Numbered from the stretch's first letter, positions 28,711 through 38,769 are shown. The stretch: DNA of 64,000 bases from Gammaproteobacteria bacterium (GCA_013286495.1 JABDFQ010000005.1:1-64000); one strand, 5' to 3'. Numbers and translations: made by a program. Notes: generated from the letters alone by a model not told the origin.

Positions 28711-28719
28711 TGATAGAAT
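28711..28719 (+). promoter_or_regulatory. Extended -10 promoter candidate for hldE
   Basis: TGATAGAAT (TGn plus TAGAAT at 28714-28719), 40 bp before the hldE ATG and just outside palindrome D. No good -35 is seen at the expected distance, as tolerated by extended -10 promoters. Confidence 0.4.
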
Positions 28720-28758
28720 CACGCACAATTTTAATTAGCCAGGATTTAACCAGCCATC

Positions 28759-30222
28759 ATGCAATATCCCTTACCCAAACACTTGCCTGATTTTAGTTCC
28801 GCATCAGTTCTAGTCATTGGCGATGTGATGCTGGATCGTTACTGGTTCGGCGAAACCTCTCGCATCTCGCCTGAAGCACCGGTTCCCATTGTCAAGATCG
28901 ACGGCTCTGACGATAGACCAGGTGGCGCCGGCAACGTCGCGCTCAATATTACCGCTCTCGGAGCAAAAACCATCCTCCTCGGCATTGCAGGTAAGGATGA
29001 AGCAGGCGCTACGCTGCTAAAACAATTAGCCGCTGCAGGCGTCAAACACGATATCTGCGCATCTGACGAAAATTCCACGATTATCAAATTACGCGTCATC
29101 AGCCGCCATCAACAATTACTGCGCATGGATTTCGAGGAAAAAATCATTCCCGTTTGTGAAGACATTCTGCTGGAACGTTTTCAGCAACACCTGAAAGAAG
29201 TCAATCTGGTGATATTGTCGGATTATGGCAAAGGGACGCTTTCCAATCCGCAAACCCTGATTAAAATGGCACGCGAGGCTAAAGTACCAGTCATCGTCGA
29301 TCCCAAAGGTTCCAACTTTAGTATTTATTCCCACGCCAATATCATCACCCCCAATTTCAAGGAATTTGAAACAGTGGTCGGACGCTGTCTCAATGAACAG
29401 GATATTCTCGACAAAGGCCGCGCACTCCTCGCCCAATATCATATGGATCTCCTGCTGGTCACACGCGGTGAACATGGCATGACGCTGATCCAGCAGGATA
29501 CTTCCCTGCACTTGCCAGCTTATGCACGTGAAGTGCTCGATGTCACAGGCGCAGGCGACACCGTCATTAGCACATTAGGCACGGCTATTGCTGCGGGTTT
29601 AAGCCTGCCGGAAGCCATGTCGCTTGCTAATCTCGCCGCCAGTTTGGCTGTCGCAAAATTAGGCGCAGCGATTGTCACACCTCCAGAATTGCAGGTTGCC
29701 CTGACTGGCAAAACCAGTTTCACCAGCGGCATTGTCAATGAAGAACAATTACTCGGCGCCATGACAGAAGCACGCGCGCAAGGTAAACGTATTGTCTTTA
29801 CCAATGGCTGTTTTGATGTCATACACGCAGGTCATGTGACTTGCCTGCAAATGGCAAAACAATTGGGTGATTTTCTGGTAGTGGCGGTTAATACCGATGA
29901 ATCGATCAGAAAATTGAAAGGTGAAGGACGTCCCGTCAATCACCTCGAACATCGTATGACCGTGCTGGCAGGATTGGGTGTAGTAGATTGGGTCATACCG
30001 TTTGCAGACGATACACCAGAACGGCTGTTACGCTTATTGCAACCAGATGTTCTCGTCAAGGGTGGTGAATATAGCGTTGATCAGGTAGTAGGAGCCGATA
30101 TCGTGCGTTCCTATGGTGGTGAAATCCGTATTATTGGCGACAAGATTTCCTCCAGCTCAGACATTATCAATCGTATTATTGATCTTTCGCGTGAACAGGA
30201 TGGCTCCAGACAACATGGCTGA
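28759..30222 (+). CDS. hldE: Bifunctional heptose kinase/adenylyltransferase HldE
   Basis: Makes ADP-heptose for the LPS inner core: phosphorylates D-glycero-D-manno-heptose 7-phosphate at C1, then adenylates it. The 487-aa protein has a ribokinase-like domain (1-320: VLVIGDVMLDRYWFGETSRI, DDRPGGAGNVALNI, catalytic DVTGAGDTVI). It is fused to a cytidylyltransferase-like domain (about 345-487: RIVFTNGCFDVIHAGHVTCL with H-x-G-H, and SSSSDIINRI near the end). The full fusion and length are as in E. coli. The end overlaps the gmk start by 8 bp. Base composition is somewhat more GC-rich than the flanking unknown genes, as expected of a conserved gene. Confidence 0.97.
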   Translation: MQYPLPKHLPDFSSASVLVIGDVMLDRYWFGETSRISPEAPVPIVKIDGSDDRPGGAGNVALNITALGAKTILLGIAGKDEAGATLLKQLAAAGVKHDICASDENSTIIKLRVISRHQQLLRMDFEEKIIPVCEDILLERFQQHLKEVNLVILSDYGKGTLSNPQTLIKMAREAKVPVIVDPKGSNFSIYSHANIITPNFKEFETVVGRCLNEQDILDKGRALLAQYHMDLLLVTRGEHGMTLIQQDTSLHLPAYAREVLDVTGAGDTVISTLGTAIAAGLSLPEAMSLANLAASLAVAKLGAAIVTPPELQVALTGKTSFTSGIVNEEQLLGAMTEARAQGKRIVFTNGCFDVIHAGHVTCLQMAKQLGDFLVVAVNTDESIRKLKGEGRPVNHLEHRMTVLAGLGVVDWVIPFADDTPERLLRLLQPDVLVKGGEYSVDQVVGADIVRSYGGEIRIIGDKISSSSDIINRIIDLSREQDGSRQHG

Positions 30223-30835
30223 TACAGGCAATTTATTCGTTATCGCAGCACCTTCTGGTGCTGGCAAAACAAGTCTCGTGAAAGCACTGGTTGAGACCAT
30301 GCCAAAGCTGACGGTTTCCATTTCCCATACCACACGCGACAAACGGCCGGGTGAAATCGATGGAACGAATTACTATTTTATCGACAAGGCTGAATTTGAA
30401 CGCATGATCGAGCATCATGATTTTCTGGAATATGCCTCGATTTTCGATAATTTGTATGGGACATCAAAATCCTGGGTAATGCAGACGCTTGCCAAAGGAC
30501 TCGACGTGATTCTCGAGATTGACTGGCAGGGTCATCAGCAAATCAAGCGCTTAATCCCGGAAAGCATCAGCATTTTTATCCTGCCGCCTTCCCTGCAAGC
30601 ATTGCATGAACGTCTGGTTAAACGTAATCAGGATCATGCCGATGTCATTAAAAAACGCCTGGCTGATGCGCGCGAAACGATATCACATCTGCAGGAATTT
30701 GATTATGTGGTGATTAATGATGATTTTGAGATGGCGAAGAATGAGTTAAAAATCATTGTTGAAGCAAGCAGGTTGCTGAAAAATCGTCAGTTGGCGAAAC
30801 ATGCGGAGTGGCTGAGAGAATTTGGGAAGCAGTGA
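30215..30835 (+). CDS. gmk: Guanylate kinase
   Basis: Phosphorylates GMP to GDP. Starting at the ATG at 30215 (MADTGNLFVIAAPSGAGKTS) the protein is 206 aa, the usual size, with the P-loop GAPSGAGKTS-like at residues 11-19. The GMP-binding TTRDKRPGEIDGTNYYFI and the catalytic lid region follow. An earlier in-frame ATG at 30200 is also possible; longer frames further upstream have no homology. It overlaps the hldE end by 8 bp. The gmk-rpoZ order that follows is widely conserved. Confidence 0.96.
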   Translation: MADTGNLFVIAAPSGAGKTSLVKALVETMPKLTVSISHTTRDKRPGEIDGTNYYFIDKAEFERMIEHHDFLEYASIFDNLYGTSKSWVMQTLAKGLDVILEIDWQGHQQIKRLIPESISIFILPPSLQALHERLVKRNQDHADVIKKRLADARETISHLQEFDYVVINDDFEMAKNELKIIVEASRLLKNRQLAKHAEWLREFGKQ

Positions 30836-30860
30836 CACCTACGCTGAATTCTTGTATGAT
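30832..30860 (+). promoter_or_regulatory. Sigma-70 promoter candidate for rpoZ
   Basis: GTGACA (30832-30837), 17-bp spacer, TATGAT (30855-30860). The -35 overlaps the gmk stop codon and the -10 lies 41 bp before the rpoZ ATG. Confidence 0.55.
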
Positions 30861-30901
30861 AGCCCTTTTTTCCTGAACCCTTTACAACAATAGGTATCAT
30901 C

Positions 30902-31240
30902 ATGGCGAGAGTGACGGTAGAAGATTGTTTGAAAAATGTTAAAAACCGCTTCGAATTAGTGATCGTCGCTGCACAACGTGCGCGGCAATTAATGCGCGGC
31001 AAAGAACCCAAAGTTGATTGGGACAATGACAAACCAACAGTTGTTGCGTTACGTGAAATTGCTGCTGGTTACACCAACATTCACAATGTCCATACCACTG
31101 AAACTCACGAAGAACATGCGGCTCCTGCTGCAGAATTGCATGTTGTTGCGGTTGAGAAAATGGATATGAGCATTGATGATGATGAAACACCTGCTGAAAA
31201 ATCATCTTCTTCTACACCAACAGAACCAACAGAAGAATAA
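30902..31240 (+). CDS. rpoZ: RNA polymerase omega subunit RpoZ
   Basis: Assembly subunit that binds the beta' chain. The first 65 residues match omega closely ([46 protein letters not shown]). The C-terminal half is an acidic, low-complexity tail rich in Glu, Thr and Ser ([18 protein letters not shown]), which makes it 112 aa, longer than the 91 aa of E. coli. In many relatives spoT follows; here a phosphatase gene starts five bases downstream. Confidence 0.95.
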   Translation: MARVTVEDCLKNVKNRFELVIVAAQRARQLMRGKEPKVDWDNDKPTVVALREIAAGYTNIHNVHTTETHEEHAAPAAELHVVAVEKMDMSIDDDETPAEKSSSSTPTEPTEE

Positions 31241-31244
31241 TCGA

Positions 31245-31895
31245 TTGAGAAAAATTTCAGTTTCATTTTTGTTATTGTTGATGGCGAATCTTGCTATTGC
31301 CAGAGAGCCAGAAAATCTTGCGATCGTTAAACATAATCTAGTGAAATATCATGATTCCGGTGCTTATATGAATGACATTGCCAATGTCATTCAGAAAGCA
31401 CTGCGTTATCTCGAACTGCGCGTCAAACGTGGCGATTTTCAGGGTAAACCAGCTATTGTCATGGATATCGATGAAACTGCGCTTTCCAATTATCCTGATC
31501 TGCTTGCACTTAATTTCGGTGGAACAAAAGCTGAAGTTCAGCGTTATGAAGACATGGGACATGATGATGCCATTCCTTCCACGCTCAAGTTATTTCGTTT
31601 TGCGAGAGAACATCATATCGCAGTTATTTTTATCACTGCGCGTTTTGCGGAAGAAAGAAAAATTACCGAAGAAAATTTACATAAAGCTGGTTATACCGGT
31701 TTTGATGGATTGATATTTCGTGATGGTAAATATCGCACTCTTCCCGCTGCGATTTACAAAGCAGAAACACGCAAGCAACTTGAACAACAAGGTTATGATA
31801 TTTTGCTTAACATTGGCGATCAGAAAAGTGATTTGCAAGGTGGTTATGCCGATGAAAGCTTCAAACTGCCAAATCCGTATTACTTCACTCCATAA
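31245..31895 (+). CDS. Exported HAD-superfamily acid phosphatase (class B/P4 type)
   Basis: Probable periplasmic phosphomonoesterase. From a TTG at 31245, five bases after rpoZ, the 216-aa product has a signal peptide (RKISVSFLLLLMANLAIA). The HAD motifs are complete: VMDIDETALSNYPDLL (nucleophile and acid Asp), IFITAR (motif II Thr), KAETRKQLEQQGYDILLNIG (motif III Lys) and NIGDQKSDLQGG (motif IV Asp). The acid phosphatase IIIB/P4 family ends similarly in FKLPNPYYF. The start is inferred: an upstream frame opens inside rpoZ and lacks signal-peptide character, and the next ATG (31281) would cut the signal peptide. There is no lipobox, unlike lipoprotein e(P4). Confidence 0.82.
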   Translation: MRKISVSFLLLLMANLAIAREPENLAIVKHNLVKYHDSGAYMNDIANVIQKALRYLELRVKRGDFQGKPAIVMDIDETALSNYPDLLALNFGGTKAEVQRYEDMGHDDAIPSTLKLFRFAREHHIAVIFITARFAEERKITEENLHKAGYTGFDGLIFRDGKYRTLPAAIYKAETRKQLEQQGYDILLNIGDQKSDLQGGYADESFKLPNPYYFTP

Positions 31896-31907
31896 TTAGA
31901 GATCATC

Positions 31908-32855
31908 ATGCCAAAAATAAATCGCGGTTATATTTCTATCGCAGATTCACTCTTTGTTCCCAATAAACAATCCGCAGAAGCACAGGCATTAAATGCCATT
32001 GATCCTGCTGGCCTTGAATTAACACCTGATGAATATGCTGAATTACATGGCTTGAAAAAACGTACAAAACTTCGCGTGCAACTTGAAGGCCCTTTTCAAC
32101 CGATCCTCGATGCGGGGAAAGATGTTGCCAATACTGCTAGACGGTATAAATCCCTGCATCAGGTTATCAATCGTGATGCGATGCAATTCTTGCGTGGATT
32201 AGGCAATACCGTCAAAGGCGTGGGATTATTGTTATTGGCCACACCATACATTGCTATATTTGATTTCGCATTACTTGTTTATGCCGGTATCGCTGCATTA
32301 ACTTATACATTTTGTTTACCTGAGCACAAACGCAAACAATCCTTCAAGGAATTAAATAAAATGGTTGGCAATCATTTGCTCGCCGCCACTTCAGCATTAC
32401 TGGAAGGCACAATCCTCACTTTGCGAGGCATCACACAAATGGCTTCTTTTGTGTTTGTTCCATTCAAAATGTTATTACGCGCGAGTATCACTGCAATCGT
32501 TGGCAGCCCAAAAATTGAAGATGGCAAACGTGTGCAAACATTTGTAAATCACGGAAGAACAGTTTTGCAAAAAATAAAAGATAGTGAAGAATTCATCGTG
32601 CGTGATACAAATTCCATGAACTTGCTCATGAAAGCATTGCGACACAAATTGACAAGCGGTTACAAAAAAGGACAGGAAACCGATATTAATATTGTGGAAG
32701 CAACGGAGATTGATGATCAGTATCGCGACGCGTATAAATTCGATAAACATGCAGCTGGAAAATATTTTAATAAATATCTGAATTTATTTGCCAAACAAGA
32801 TGCGCCGGATAGTCCGCAAAAAATTTATGAAGAACTTAATAGCTTCACCATTTGA
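31908..32855 (+). CDS. Unknown protein with central membrane segment (315 aa)
   Basis: Not recognised. The N-terminal 80 residues are hydrophilic (NRGYISIADSLFVPNKQSAE). A strongly hydrophobic region follows (about 98-130: GVGLLLLATPYIAIFDFALL then VYAGIAALTYTFCLPEHK), probably one or two membrane helices. A second amphipathic hydrophobic stretch lies near 160-195 (ALLEGTILTLRGITQMASFV). The C-terminal 110 residues are charged and end in PDSPQKIYEELNSFTI. No signal peptide. A hydrophobic hairpin flanked by soluble parts is seen in many host-membrane-targeted effectors of Legionellales, but that is a guess here. Its last 31 bases overlap the convergent miaA gene. Confidence 0.72.
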   Translation: MPKINRGYISIADSLFVPNKQSAEAQALNAIDPAGLELTPDEYAELHGLKKRTKLRVQLEGPFQPILDAGKDVANTARRYKSLHQVINRDAMQFLRGLGNTVKGVGLLLLATPYIAIFDFALLVYAGIAALTYTFCLPEHKRKQSFKELNKMVGNHLLAATSALLEGTILTLRGITQMASFVFVPFKMLLRASITAIVGSPKIEDGKRVQTFVNHGRTVLQKIKDSEEFIVRDTNSMNLLMKALRHKLTSGYKKGQETDINIVEATEIDDQYRDAYKFDKHAAGKYFNKYLNLFAKQDAPDSPQKIYEELNSFTI

Positions 32856-33748
32856 TCTGTCAAATCACTTGCCTCTGCATCCAGCCATTTTAAATTTGGC
32901 CATGATCTCAGCCAGGTGATTTGTCTTTTTGCTAATTGTCGTGTTGCAGCAATGGCTTGTTCACGCATGACTTCCTTGCTGATTATTCCCGATAAATAAT
33001 CCCACACTTGTCTATAACCCACTGAACGAATGGACGGTAAATCCGTATTTAAATCGCCGCGCTGATATAATTTTTTCACTTCCTCAATCAAACCTTGTGC
33101 CAGCATCTGATCGAAACGTCTGGCAATACGTTCGTGCAAATGCTTTCTATTTCCAACAGCAAGCGCAAGATTATGTACCTGATAATCTGCAAGCGGATAA
33201 GTCGATTCCTGTTGCCATTGCGTGATATTTTTTCCTGTCAGCAAATAAATTTCCAATGCACGCTGTATGCGCTGACTATCACGAGGATTAATTTTTTCTG
33301 CGGCGATTCTATCCACCTTCGCCAACTCTGCATGCAAATTTTCCCAGCCTTCGCGTTGTGCACGCGCTGATAATTCATCACGAATAATTTTATTGGCAGG
33401 CGGCAATGCAGCAATGCCTTGCTGCAAAATACGAAAATACATCATGGTGCCACCAACTAATAACGGAGTTTTTCCTTGCGCATGAATATCTTTTATTTCA
33501 CGCAAGGCATCTTCACGAAATTGGCCGGCGGAATAAGGTTCTGCTGGATCCAGAAAATCTATCAGTCGATGCGGTGCAATTTGCAATGTCGCCTGATCGG
33601 GTTTAGCGGTACCAATATCCATATTGCGATACACCATTGCAGAATCCACACTGATAATTTCGCAGGGAAAACACTGCACCATTTGCACAGCAAGTGGTGT
33701 TTTTCCAGAAGCAGTTGCGCCCATTAGACAAATGATGGATGGTTTCAT
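32825..33748 (-). CDS. miaA: tRNA dimethylallyltransferase MiaA
   Basis: Adds a dimethylallyl group to A37 of tRNAs reading UNN codons. The 307-aa protein has the P-loop GATASGKTPLAVQM at residues 9-22, the D-S-A-M-V-Y-R-N-M-D-I-G-T-A-K-P motif, and LVGGTMMYFRIL. The C-terminal ITWLRSWPNLKWLDAE is the family ending. The ATG follows the mutL stop with no gap (TGAATG), so it is coupled to mutL in the conserved mutL-miaA order. hfq, the usual next gene, is missing; instead the gene end overlaps a convergent unknown gene by 31 bp. Confidence 0.96.
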   Translation of the reverse strand: MKPSIICLMGATASGKTPLAVQMVQCFPCEIISVDSAMVYRNMDIGTAKPDQATLQIAPHRLIDFLDPAEPYSAGQFREDALREIKDIHAQGKTPLLVGGTMMYFRILQQGIAALPPANKIIRDELSARAQREGWENLHAELAKVDRIAAEKINPRDSQRIQRALEIYLLTGKNITQWQQESTYPLADYQVHNLALAVGNRKHLHERIARRFDQMLAQGLIEEVKKLYQRGDLNTDLPSIRSVGYRQVWDYLSGIISKEVMREQAIAATRQLAKRQITWLRSWPNLKWLDAEASDLTDQMVKLLSSS

Positions 33749-35512
33749 TCAGCGTCCACGCATAAATAATTTATCCAGTTCATTCATGGAAAATTTCACA
33801 CACGTCGGACGTCCATGATTGCATTGACCACTATGATCGGTTTTTTCCATATCACGTAATAATGCATTCATTTCCGCTAAAGCTAATTTACGATGCGCAC
33901 GCACAGAACTGCGACACGCAAGTGTTCCCAATAAATGATTGATGGTTTCTTCCATGCGTTGTGATTTTCCATGTTCCATCAGATCGCTGATCATATCGCG
34001 TACCAGTTGCTCGATCGCAGCATGTGCCAGTAATTGCGGTACAGCTCGCACGACGATAGTATCCTGACTCATGCGCTGCAAATTAAAACCCAATTGCTGA
34101 AATATCGCTGGTGTTTGCTCGATGATATCCGCTTCACGCTCACTCAATACGATATTCAACGGCACCAGTAAAGTTTGAATAGCGAGTTGTTGTTGCGCCA
34201 TTGAAGCTTTCATTTTTTCATACACAATACGCTCGTGCGCAGCATGGATATCGATCATCACCAACCCTTGTTCATTTTCCGCAAGGATATAAACGCCTTG
34301 CAATTGTCCTAACGCATAACCCAATGGATGCGCATCAATTTTTATTGGTGGGTGAGTTTCTTCCTGCAGCGCACGATAAATTTGCATTTGTTCCTGCACG
34401 ACAGATTTATTAACGGGTCGCGGTGATGAAATATAATTAACAGCAGCAGGAATTTTCGGGGCAGGAATCGCAGCTGGTATTGCTTGCGATGTGTGATCAT
34501 GATCACACTCACCAACATGTTCATGCGACAAGGCATCGTGCACAGCATGCGAAATAAAATCATGCACGACTCTGCCTTCACGAAATCTCACTTCATGCTT
34601 GGTTGGATGAACATTGACATCGACTTGTGAGGGTAAAATATCGAGAAATAAAATATAGGCAGGATAACGATCACGATATAACACATCCTGATACGCTTGT
34701 TTCAATGCATGTATCACTAATTTGTCGCGCACCATTCGTCCATTGACATAAAAATATTGCAAATCTGCCTGACTACGCGAAAAAGTGGGTGTCGCAATCC
34801 AGCCGCTTAATTTCATGCCCGAACTTTCTGCTTCAATATGCAAGGCATGCTGCACAAATGCAGGCCCACACAATGCAGATAAACGTTCTTCATTTTCTTT
34901 TTGTTGCACAGGAAAATACTGACGGGCAATGCGCTGATTATGTTTTAACGTGAATCCAACATGGAAAGATGACAAAGCCATACGCTTGATCAATTCATCA
35001 ATATGATCAAACTCTGTTTTTTCTGCACGTAAAAATTTGCGTCGTGCAGGTGTGTTAAAAAATAAATCGCGCACTTCAATCGTTGTGCCTTGCGGATGTG
35101 CAGCAGGTTGAATATCACTTGCAATATCACCTTCGACTGAAACTTGCCAGGCTGAATTTTTTTCGATGGCAGAGGTTAATTGCAAACGGGATATCGAGCC
35201 AATACTTGCCAATGCTTCGCCACGAAATCCCAGCGTGTGAATAGCTGCAAGATCATCTGGCGCTGCGATTTTACTCGTCGCATGACGGCTACAGGCCAGC
35301 GGCAAATCTTCCTTGTGTATGCCGGAGCCATTGTCACGCACGCGGATTAATTTGACACCACCTTGTTCAATATCGATATCAATTTGGCTCGCGCCCGCAT
35401 CGAGGCTATTTTCGATTAATTCTTTTACAACAGAAACTGGCCGTTCAACAACTTCACCCGCTGCGATTTGATTGGCGAGTAATGGCGTAAGGATTTGTAT
35501 ACGTTTTGTCAT
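33749..35512 (-). CDS. mutL: DNA mismatch repair protein MutL
   Basis: ATP-dependent mediator between MutS and downstream repair steps. From the ATG at 35512 ([20 protein letters not shown]) the product is 587 aa; the longer frame from 35575 adds 21 unrelated residues. GHKL motifs are present: [37 protein letters not shown], plus [11 protein letters not shown] variable linker is followed by a dimerisation domain containing [14 protein letters not shown]. There is no obvious Q-x-H-A-x-x-x-x-x-x-E endonuclease pattern at the place expected for nuclease-active MutL; the histidines lie in DIHAAHERI, where gammaproteobacterial inactive forms also have them. Whether nicking activity remains cannot be settled by eye. 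Confidence 0.95.
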   Translation of the reverse strand: MTKRIQILTPLLANQIAAGEVVERPVSVVKELIENSLDAGASQIDIDIEQGGVKLIRVRDNGSGIHKEDLPLACSRHATSKIAAPDDLAAIHTLGFRGEALASIGSISRLQLTSAIEKNSAWQVSVEGDIASDIQPAAHPQGTTIEVRDLFFNTPARRKFLRAEKTEFDHIDELIKRMALSSFHVGFTLKHNQRIARQYFPVQQKENEERLSALCGPAFVQHALHIEAESSGMKLSGWIATPTFSRSQADLQYFYVNGRMVRDKLVIHALKQAYQDVLYRDRYPAYILFLDILPSQVDVNVHPTKHEVRFREGRVVHDFISHAVHDALSHEHVGECDHDHTSQAIPAAIPAPKIPAAVNYISSPRPVNKSVVQEQMQIYRALQEETHPPIKIDAHPLGYALGQLQGVYILAENEQGLVMIDIHAAHERIVYEKMKASMAQQQLAIQTLLVPLNIVLSEREADIIEQTPAIFQQLGFNLQRMSQDTIVVRAVPQLLAHAAIEQLVRDMISDLMEHGKSQRMEETINHLLGTLACRSSVRAHRKLALAEMNALLRDMEKTDHSGQCNHGRPTCVKFSMNELDKLFMRGR

Positions 35513-35576
35513 GGCTGCGTTCGTTTTGGGAAAGGCATAACGATAAGAGGGAGAGGAGATGAGGTCAAGTGTCACT

Positions 35577-36836
35577 TCACCCCACCCCCTTCACATACCG
35601 TTCCACGCCCATTTTCAGCGCATTGGCCAATTGTTCCTGATACCGTGGATTCTGCAAGCGTCGTTCTTCGCGCGGATTGGTGATGAAACCTGTCTCCACC
35701 AGAATCGATGGAATATCTGGCGACTTCAGCACCACAAATGGTGCTCGCTCGACATGCGTGTAATGCAACCTGGAAATACGCTCCAAAGCATCCAGCACAT
35801 GATTGCCCACACGAATGCTATCCTGAATCGTCGCAGTTTGCGCAAGATCAACCAGCACGGAGCGAATCACCGGATCACGATCCGATAATGCACTCAACGA
35901 CACATCACCCAATTCAGAATAATTATCCCGCTGCGCCAGCCAGCGCGCCGCTTCACTCGTTGCACCACGTTGCGACAAGGCATACACCGATGCACCGGTC
36001 GCATCTTTTTCAAAATACGCATCCGCGTGAATCGCAATAAATAAATCTGCTTTCTTCTTGCGTGCAATCGACAAACGCGTGCGCAATGGCACAAAAACAT
36101 CTGCATCGCGTGTTAGATGCGCTTGTATATTCGGCAACGTATTTAATTTATTCATGAGTAATCTCGCAATACTCAACACAACATCTTTTTCACGCGCACC
36201 ATTTTTTCCTGCAGCACCTGGATCCTTACCACCATGTCCTGCATCTATCACAATCGTAAAAATTTCTGGTTTTTTTATCTTGCGTGACTCATGGCGCACA
36301 TCTTCTGTTGGTTCGAGTAATTTTTTATGCTCAATCTGTCGCTCATTTACTTCACTGGATAATAATGCAAATGTATCCAGTGCACTTTGCTGAAATGATT
36401 TTTGCAATCCTGCATTTGCACGTATCACCGGATGATGCATGATGGGACGTGTATAAATAATTAATTGAACACGCGCACCTTCCCCTTCCTTGATGAAGTT
36501 TATTTTCCAGTGTGCTGCACCATTCACATGTAAAATAAAACGTAATATTCCTGGTTGCGTATGATCCGTTTCAATCGATGTCACATTCGCATGACGTAAT
36601 GAAGCATGATGCATTTGTACGTTGGTATAGGTATTTGCAAATTCCACTTCCACACGATCTGGATTGGGAATATATCTAACTTTGCCATAGGTTTTTTTGG
36701 TGAGTAAAAATGTTAATTGTGTTGCAGTTGCTGATGGCTGAATGAGTACGCGCGAAAGATAAATTTTATCATTAGCCAATACGAATGCAGATACAATCAT
36801 GCAGAATATGAGTGAAAAAATGCGTCGTCTATTCAT
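35577..36836 (-). CDS. amiB: N-acetylmuramoyl-L-alanine amidase (AmiB/AmiC type) with AMIN domain
   Basis: Periplasmic zinc amidase that cleaves the peptide stem from MurNAc during cell separation. The 419-aa protein has a signal peptide ([20 protein letters not shown]) and an AMIN domain at about 28-130 ([20 protein letters not shown] ... [11 protein letters not shown]). The Amidase_3 domain is at about 190-415: [18 protein letters not shown] with a zinc His, [13 protein letters not shown] with a Glu ligand, and [20 protein letters not shown]. It ends [17 protein letters not shown] with the catalytic Glu. There is no LysM repeat, unlike E. coli AmiB. Its start overlaps tsaE by 4 bp in the nnr-tsaE-amiB-mutL-miaA block. 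Confidence 0.95.
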   Translation of the reverse strand: MNRRRIFSLIFCMIVSAFVLANDKIYLSRVLIQPSATATQLTFLLTKKTYGKVRYIPNPDRVEVEFANTYTNVQMHHASLRHANVTSIETDHTQPGILRFILHVNGAAHWKINFIKEGEGARVQLIIYTRPIMHHPVIRANAGLQKSFQQSALDTFALLSSEVNERQIEHKKLLEPTEDVRHESRKIKKPEIFTIVIDAGHGGKDPGAAGKNGAREKDVVLSIARLLMNKLNTLPNIQAHLTRDADVFVPLRTRLSIARKKKADLFIAIHADAYFEKDATGASVYALSQRGATSEAARWLAQRDNYSELGDVSLSALSDRDPVIRSVLVDLAQTATIQDSIRVGNHVLDALERISRLHYTHVERAPFVVLKSPDIPSILVETGFITNPREERRLQNPRYQEQLANALKMGVERYVKGVG

Positions 36837-37285
36837 GTTATTCTCTGCAAAATTTGTTCACCTTTTTCTGATGTTGCCTGCATGGATAATTTGCGTCCCG
36901 ATGCGGCAAATGTAATATGACATACAATATCCGCTGCGGGTAATAAGGGAGATCCTTTTTCTGGCCACTCAATAATACAAATCGCTTCTTGCGCAAAATA
37001 ATCACGAATGCCAATTTGTTCGAGCTCATTAGCATCGACGAGACGATACAAATCAAAGTGAAATATTTTTTTCCCTGCAATTTCGTAAGGCTCAACCAGT
37101 GTATAGGTGGGACTTTTTATTTTCGAGGTCACACCGAGTGCACGCAAAAAACCACGCGTAAAAGTGGTTTTACCTGCACCTAATGAACCTTCAAGAAAAA
37201 TAATGGTTGACGAGGGGATGATTGTTGCCAACTGTGCAGCAAAATCTGTTGTATCTTTTTCCGTTGCAAGATGTTTTATTTTCAT
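36833..37285 (-). CDS. tsaE: tRNA threonylcarbamoyladenosine biosynthesis ATPase TsaE
   Basis: ATPase of the t6A37 pathway, working with TsaB and TsaD. The 150-aa length is typical. The P-loop is FLEGSLGAGKTTFTRGFL, followed by KSPTYTLVEPYEI (switch region), HFDLYRLVDANELEQIGIRD and CIIEWPEKGSPLLP, all family hallmarks. Four-base overlaps on both sides with amiB and nnr indicate one transcript. TsaD, its partner, is encoded at 43259-44269. Confidence 0.96.
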   Translation of the reverse strand: MKIKHLATEKDTTDFAAQLATIIPSSTIIFLEGSLGAGKTTFTRGFLRALGVTSKIKSPTYTLVEPYEIAGKKIFHFDLYRLVDANELEQIGIRDYFAQEAICIIEWPEKGSPLLPAADIVCHITFAASGRKLSMQATSEKGEQILQRIT

Positions 37286-38769
37286 GATGTCTGGTTACTT
37301 AATTTGCGTAAATAAGGCATTAAATCCATCGCGAGCATACCACGCTCGCCTTCTTTTGCAGCAAGATCACCTGCGAGTGCATGCAAACAAACACCTAATT
37401 TCGCTGCATCTGATAATGGAATATTTTGCGCGACTAATCCTCCAATCACGCCGCTTAATACATCACCCATGCCCGCAGTTGCCATGCCAGGATTTCCCTT
37501 GTCGCATAAACCAGGCAAGGTGTGTGCGGATAATACAAGACTGCCAGCTCCTTTCAATACGCATACACCGCCATAACGTTTATTGATTTCACGAATGGCA
37601 TGCAATCTATCTTTTTGTATTTGTTGTGATGATGTTTGCAGCAAGCGCGCCGCCTCTCCTGGATGTGGCGTCAAAATCCAGTTTTCCTGATGTGTATTTT
37701 GCATGGCTAACAAATTCAAACCATCGGCATCAATAATCTTTGGTTGCGGATATTTCATGACTTGTTCATACATTTTTTTCGACCATTCAGTTTGTCCAAG
37801 TCCCGTGCCTAAAATTATGACGGTGGCTTTTTGTAATAACTGATCAAGCTGTTCTGTTGTTTCAATTCCATGACACATGATTTCAGGACAATCCTGATTT
37901 AATAAAGCCGCATGTTCTTCACGTGTTGCCACACTCACTAATCCTGCACCAACGCGTAATGCAGCTTCTGCCGCCATGCGCGCTGCGCCAGAATATCCCA
38001 TTTCGCCACCAACGACGACAACATGTCCTGATAATCCTTTATGCCAATCACGCGTGCGTGGTTTTAAAAATGCTGCGTATGCAGAAAGCGTAATTTTTTC
38101 TGCGACGGGTTCGACATGTGCATAAATATCCATGGGTAATTGCAAATCGTGGCAAAGCAAATCGCCGGTATATGCAATGCCACTGCCGGTGAGCAAACCT
38201 AATTTCAATCCGATAAATGTGATAGTAGCGGAAGCATGCACGGCCATGCCTAGCACCTCGCCAGTATCTGCATCAATTCCTGTTGGTATATCCAGCGATA
38301 ATATCGGTGATTTGATACGCTGCATTTTTCTGATCGCTGCAAGTGTTTCATCACGTAATAAATCATGTATACCAATTCCACAAATCGCATCGACAATGAC
38401 ATCGGGATGATGCAGGTTTTCTTTTTCATTGAATGGAAAGATGGGAATGTTTGCATTTTTGCAGGCTGATAATGCCTGACGCGCTTCTTCCTTGTGGGTT
38501 TCTATCTGACCGACTTGCAATATGTTTACGTTTAAACCTCGTTCTTTGGCATTCGCAGCAAGCATATAACCATCACCACCATTGTTGCCATTGCCACAAA
38601 AGACAGTAACATTTTTGGCTTGCGGCCAACGTCGTTGCAGATAATCACAAGCAGCCTTGCCTGCACGCTGCATCATCATCCAGCCGGTGAGATTGAAACG
38701 CTCCATCGCAAGTCGCTCAAGCTCGCGGATTTGCTGGGTTTGGTAGATGAGGGTTTTGATGGTGTGCAT
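37282..38769 (-). CDS. nnr: Bifunctional NAD(P)HX epimerase/dehydratase
   Basis: Repairs hydrated NADH and NADPH: the N-terminal YjeF_N domain epimerises and the C-terminal carbohydrate-kinase-like domain dehydrates using ADP or ATP. Both are present in 495 aa. The epimerase part (1-215) has VTVFCGNGNNGGDGYMLAAN and LDIPTGIDADTGEVLG. The dehydratase part (about 230-490) has HKGLSGHVVVVGGEMGYSGA, ILTPHPGEAARLLQ and GNPGMATAGMGDVLSG with the catalytic Asp. AAGGAAT precedes the ATG. It heads the minus-strand cluster, and its upstream region is occupied by palindrome E. Confidence 0.95.
   Translation of the reverse strand: MHTIKTLIYQTQQIRELERLAMERFNLTGWMMMQRAGKAACDYLQRRWPQAKNVTVFCGNGNNGGDGYMLAANAKERGLNVNILQVGQIETHKEEARQALSACKNANIPIFPFNEKENLHHPDVIVDAICGIGIHDLLRDETLAAIRKMQRIKSPILSLDIPTGIDADTGEVLGMAVHASATITFIGLKLGLLTGSGIAYTGDLLCHDLQLPMDIYAHVEPVAEKITLSAYAAFLKPRTRDWHKGLSGHVVVVGGEMGYSGAARMAAEAALRVGAGLVSVATREEHAALLNQDCPEIMCHGIETTEQLDQLLQKATVIILGTGLGQTEWSKKMYEQVMKYPQPKIIDADGLNLLAMQNTHQENWILTPHPGEAARLLQTSSQQIQKDRLHAIREINKRYGGVCVLKGAGSLVLSAHTLPGLCDKGNPGMATAGMGDVLSGVIGGLVAQNIPLSDAAKLGVCLHALAGDLAAKEGERGMLAMDLMPYLRKLSNQTS

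Noticed and set aside
30113-30214. Longer gmk start at 30113
   Set aside because: The added residues lie inside hldE in another frame and have no guanylate-kinase similarity.
36838-37095. 85-aa frame inside tsaE
   Set aside because: Shifted reading of the tsaE gene with no start signal.
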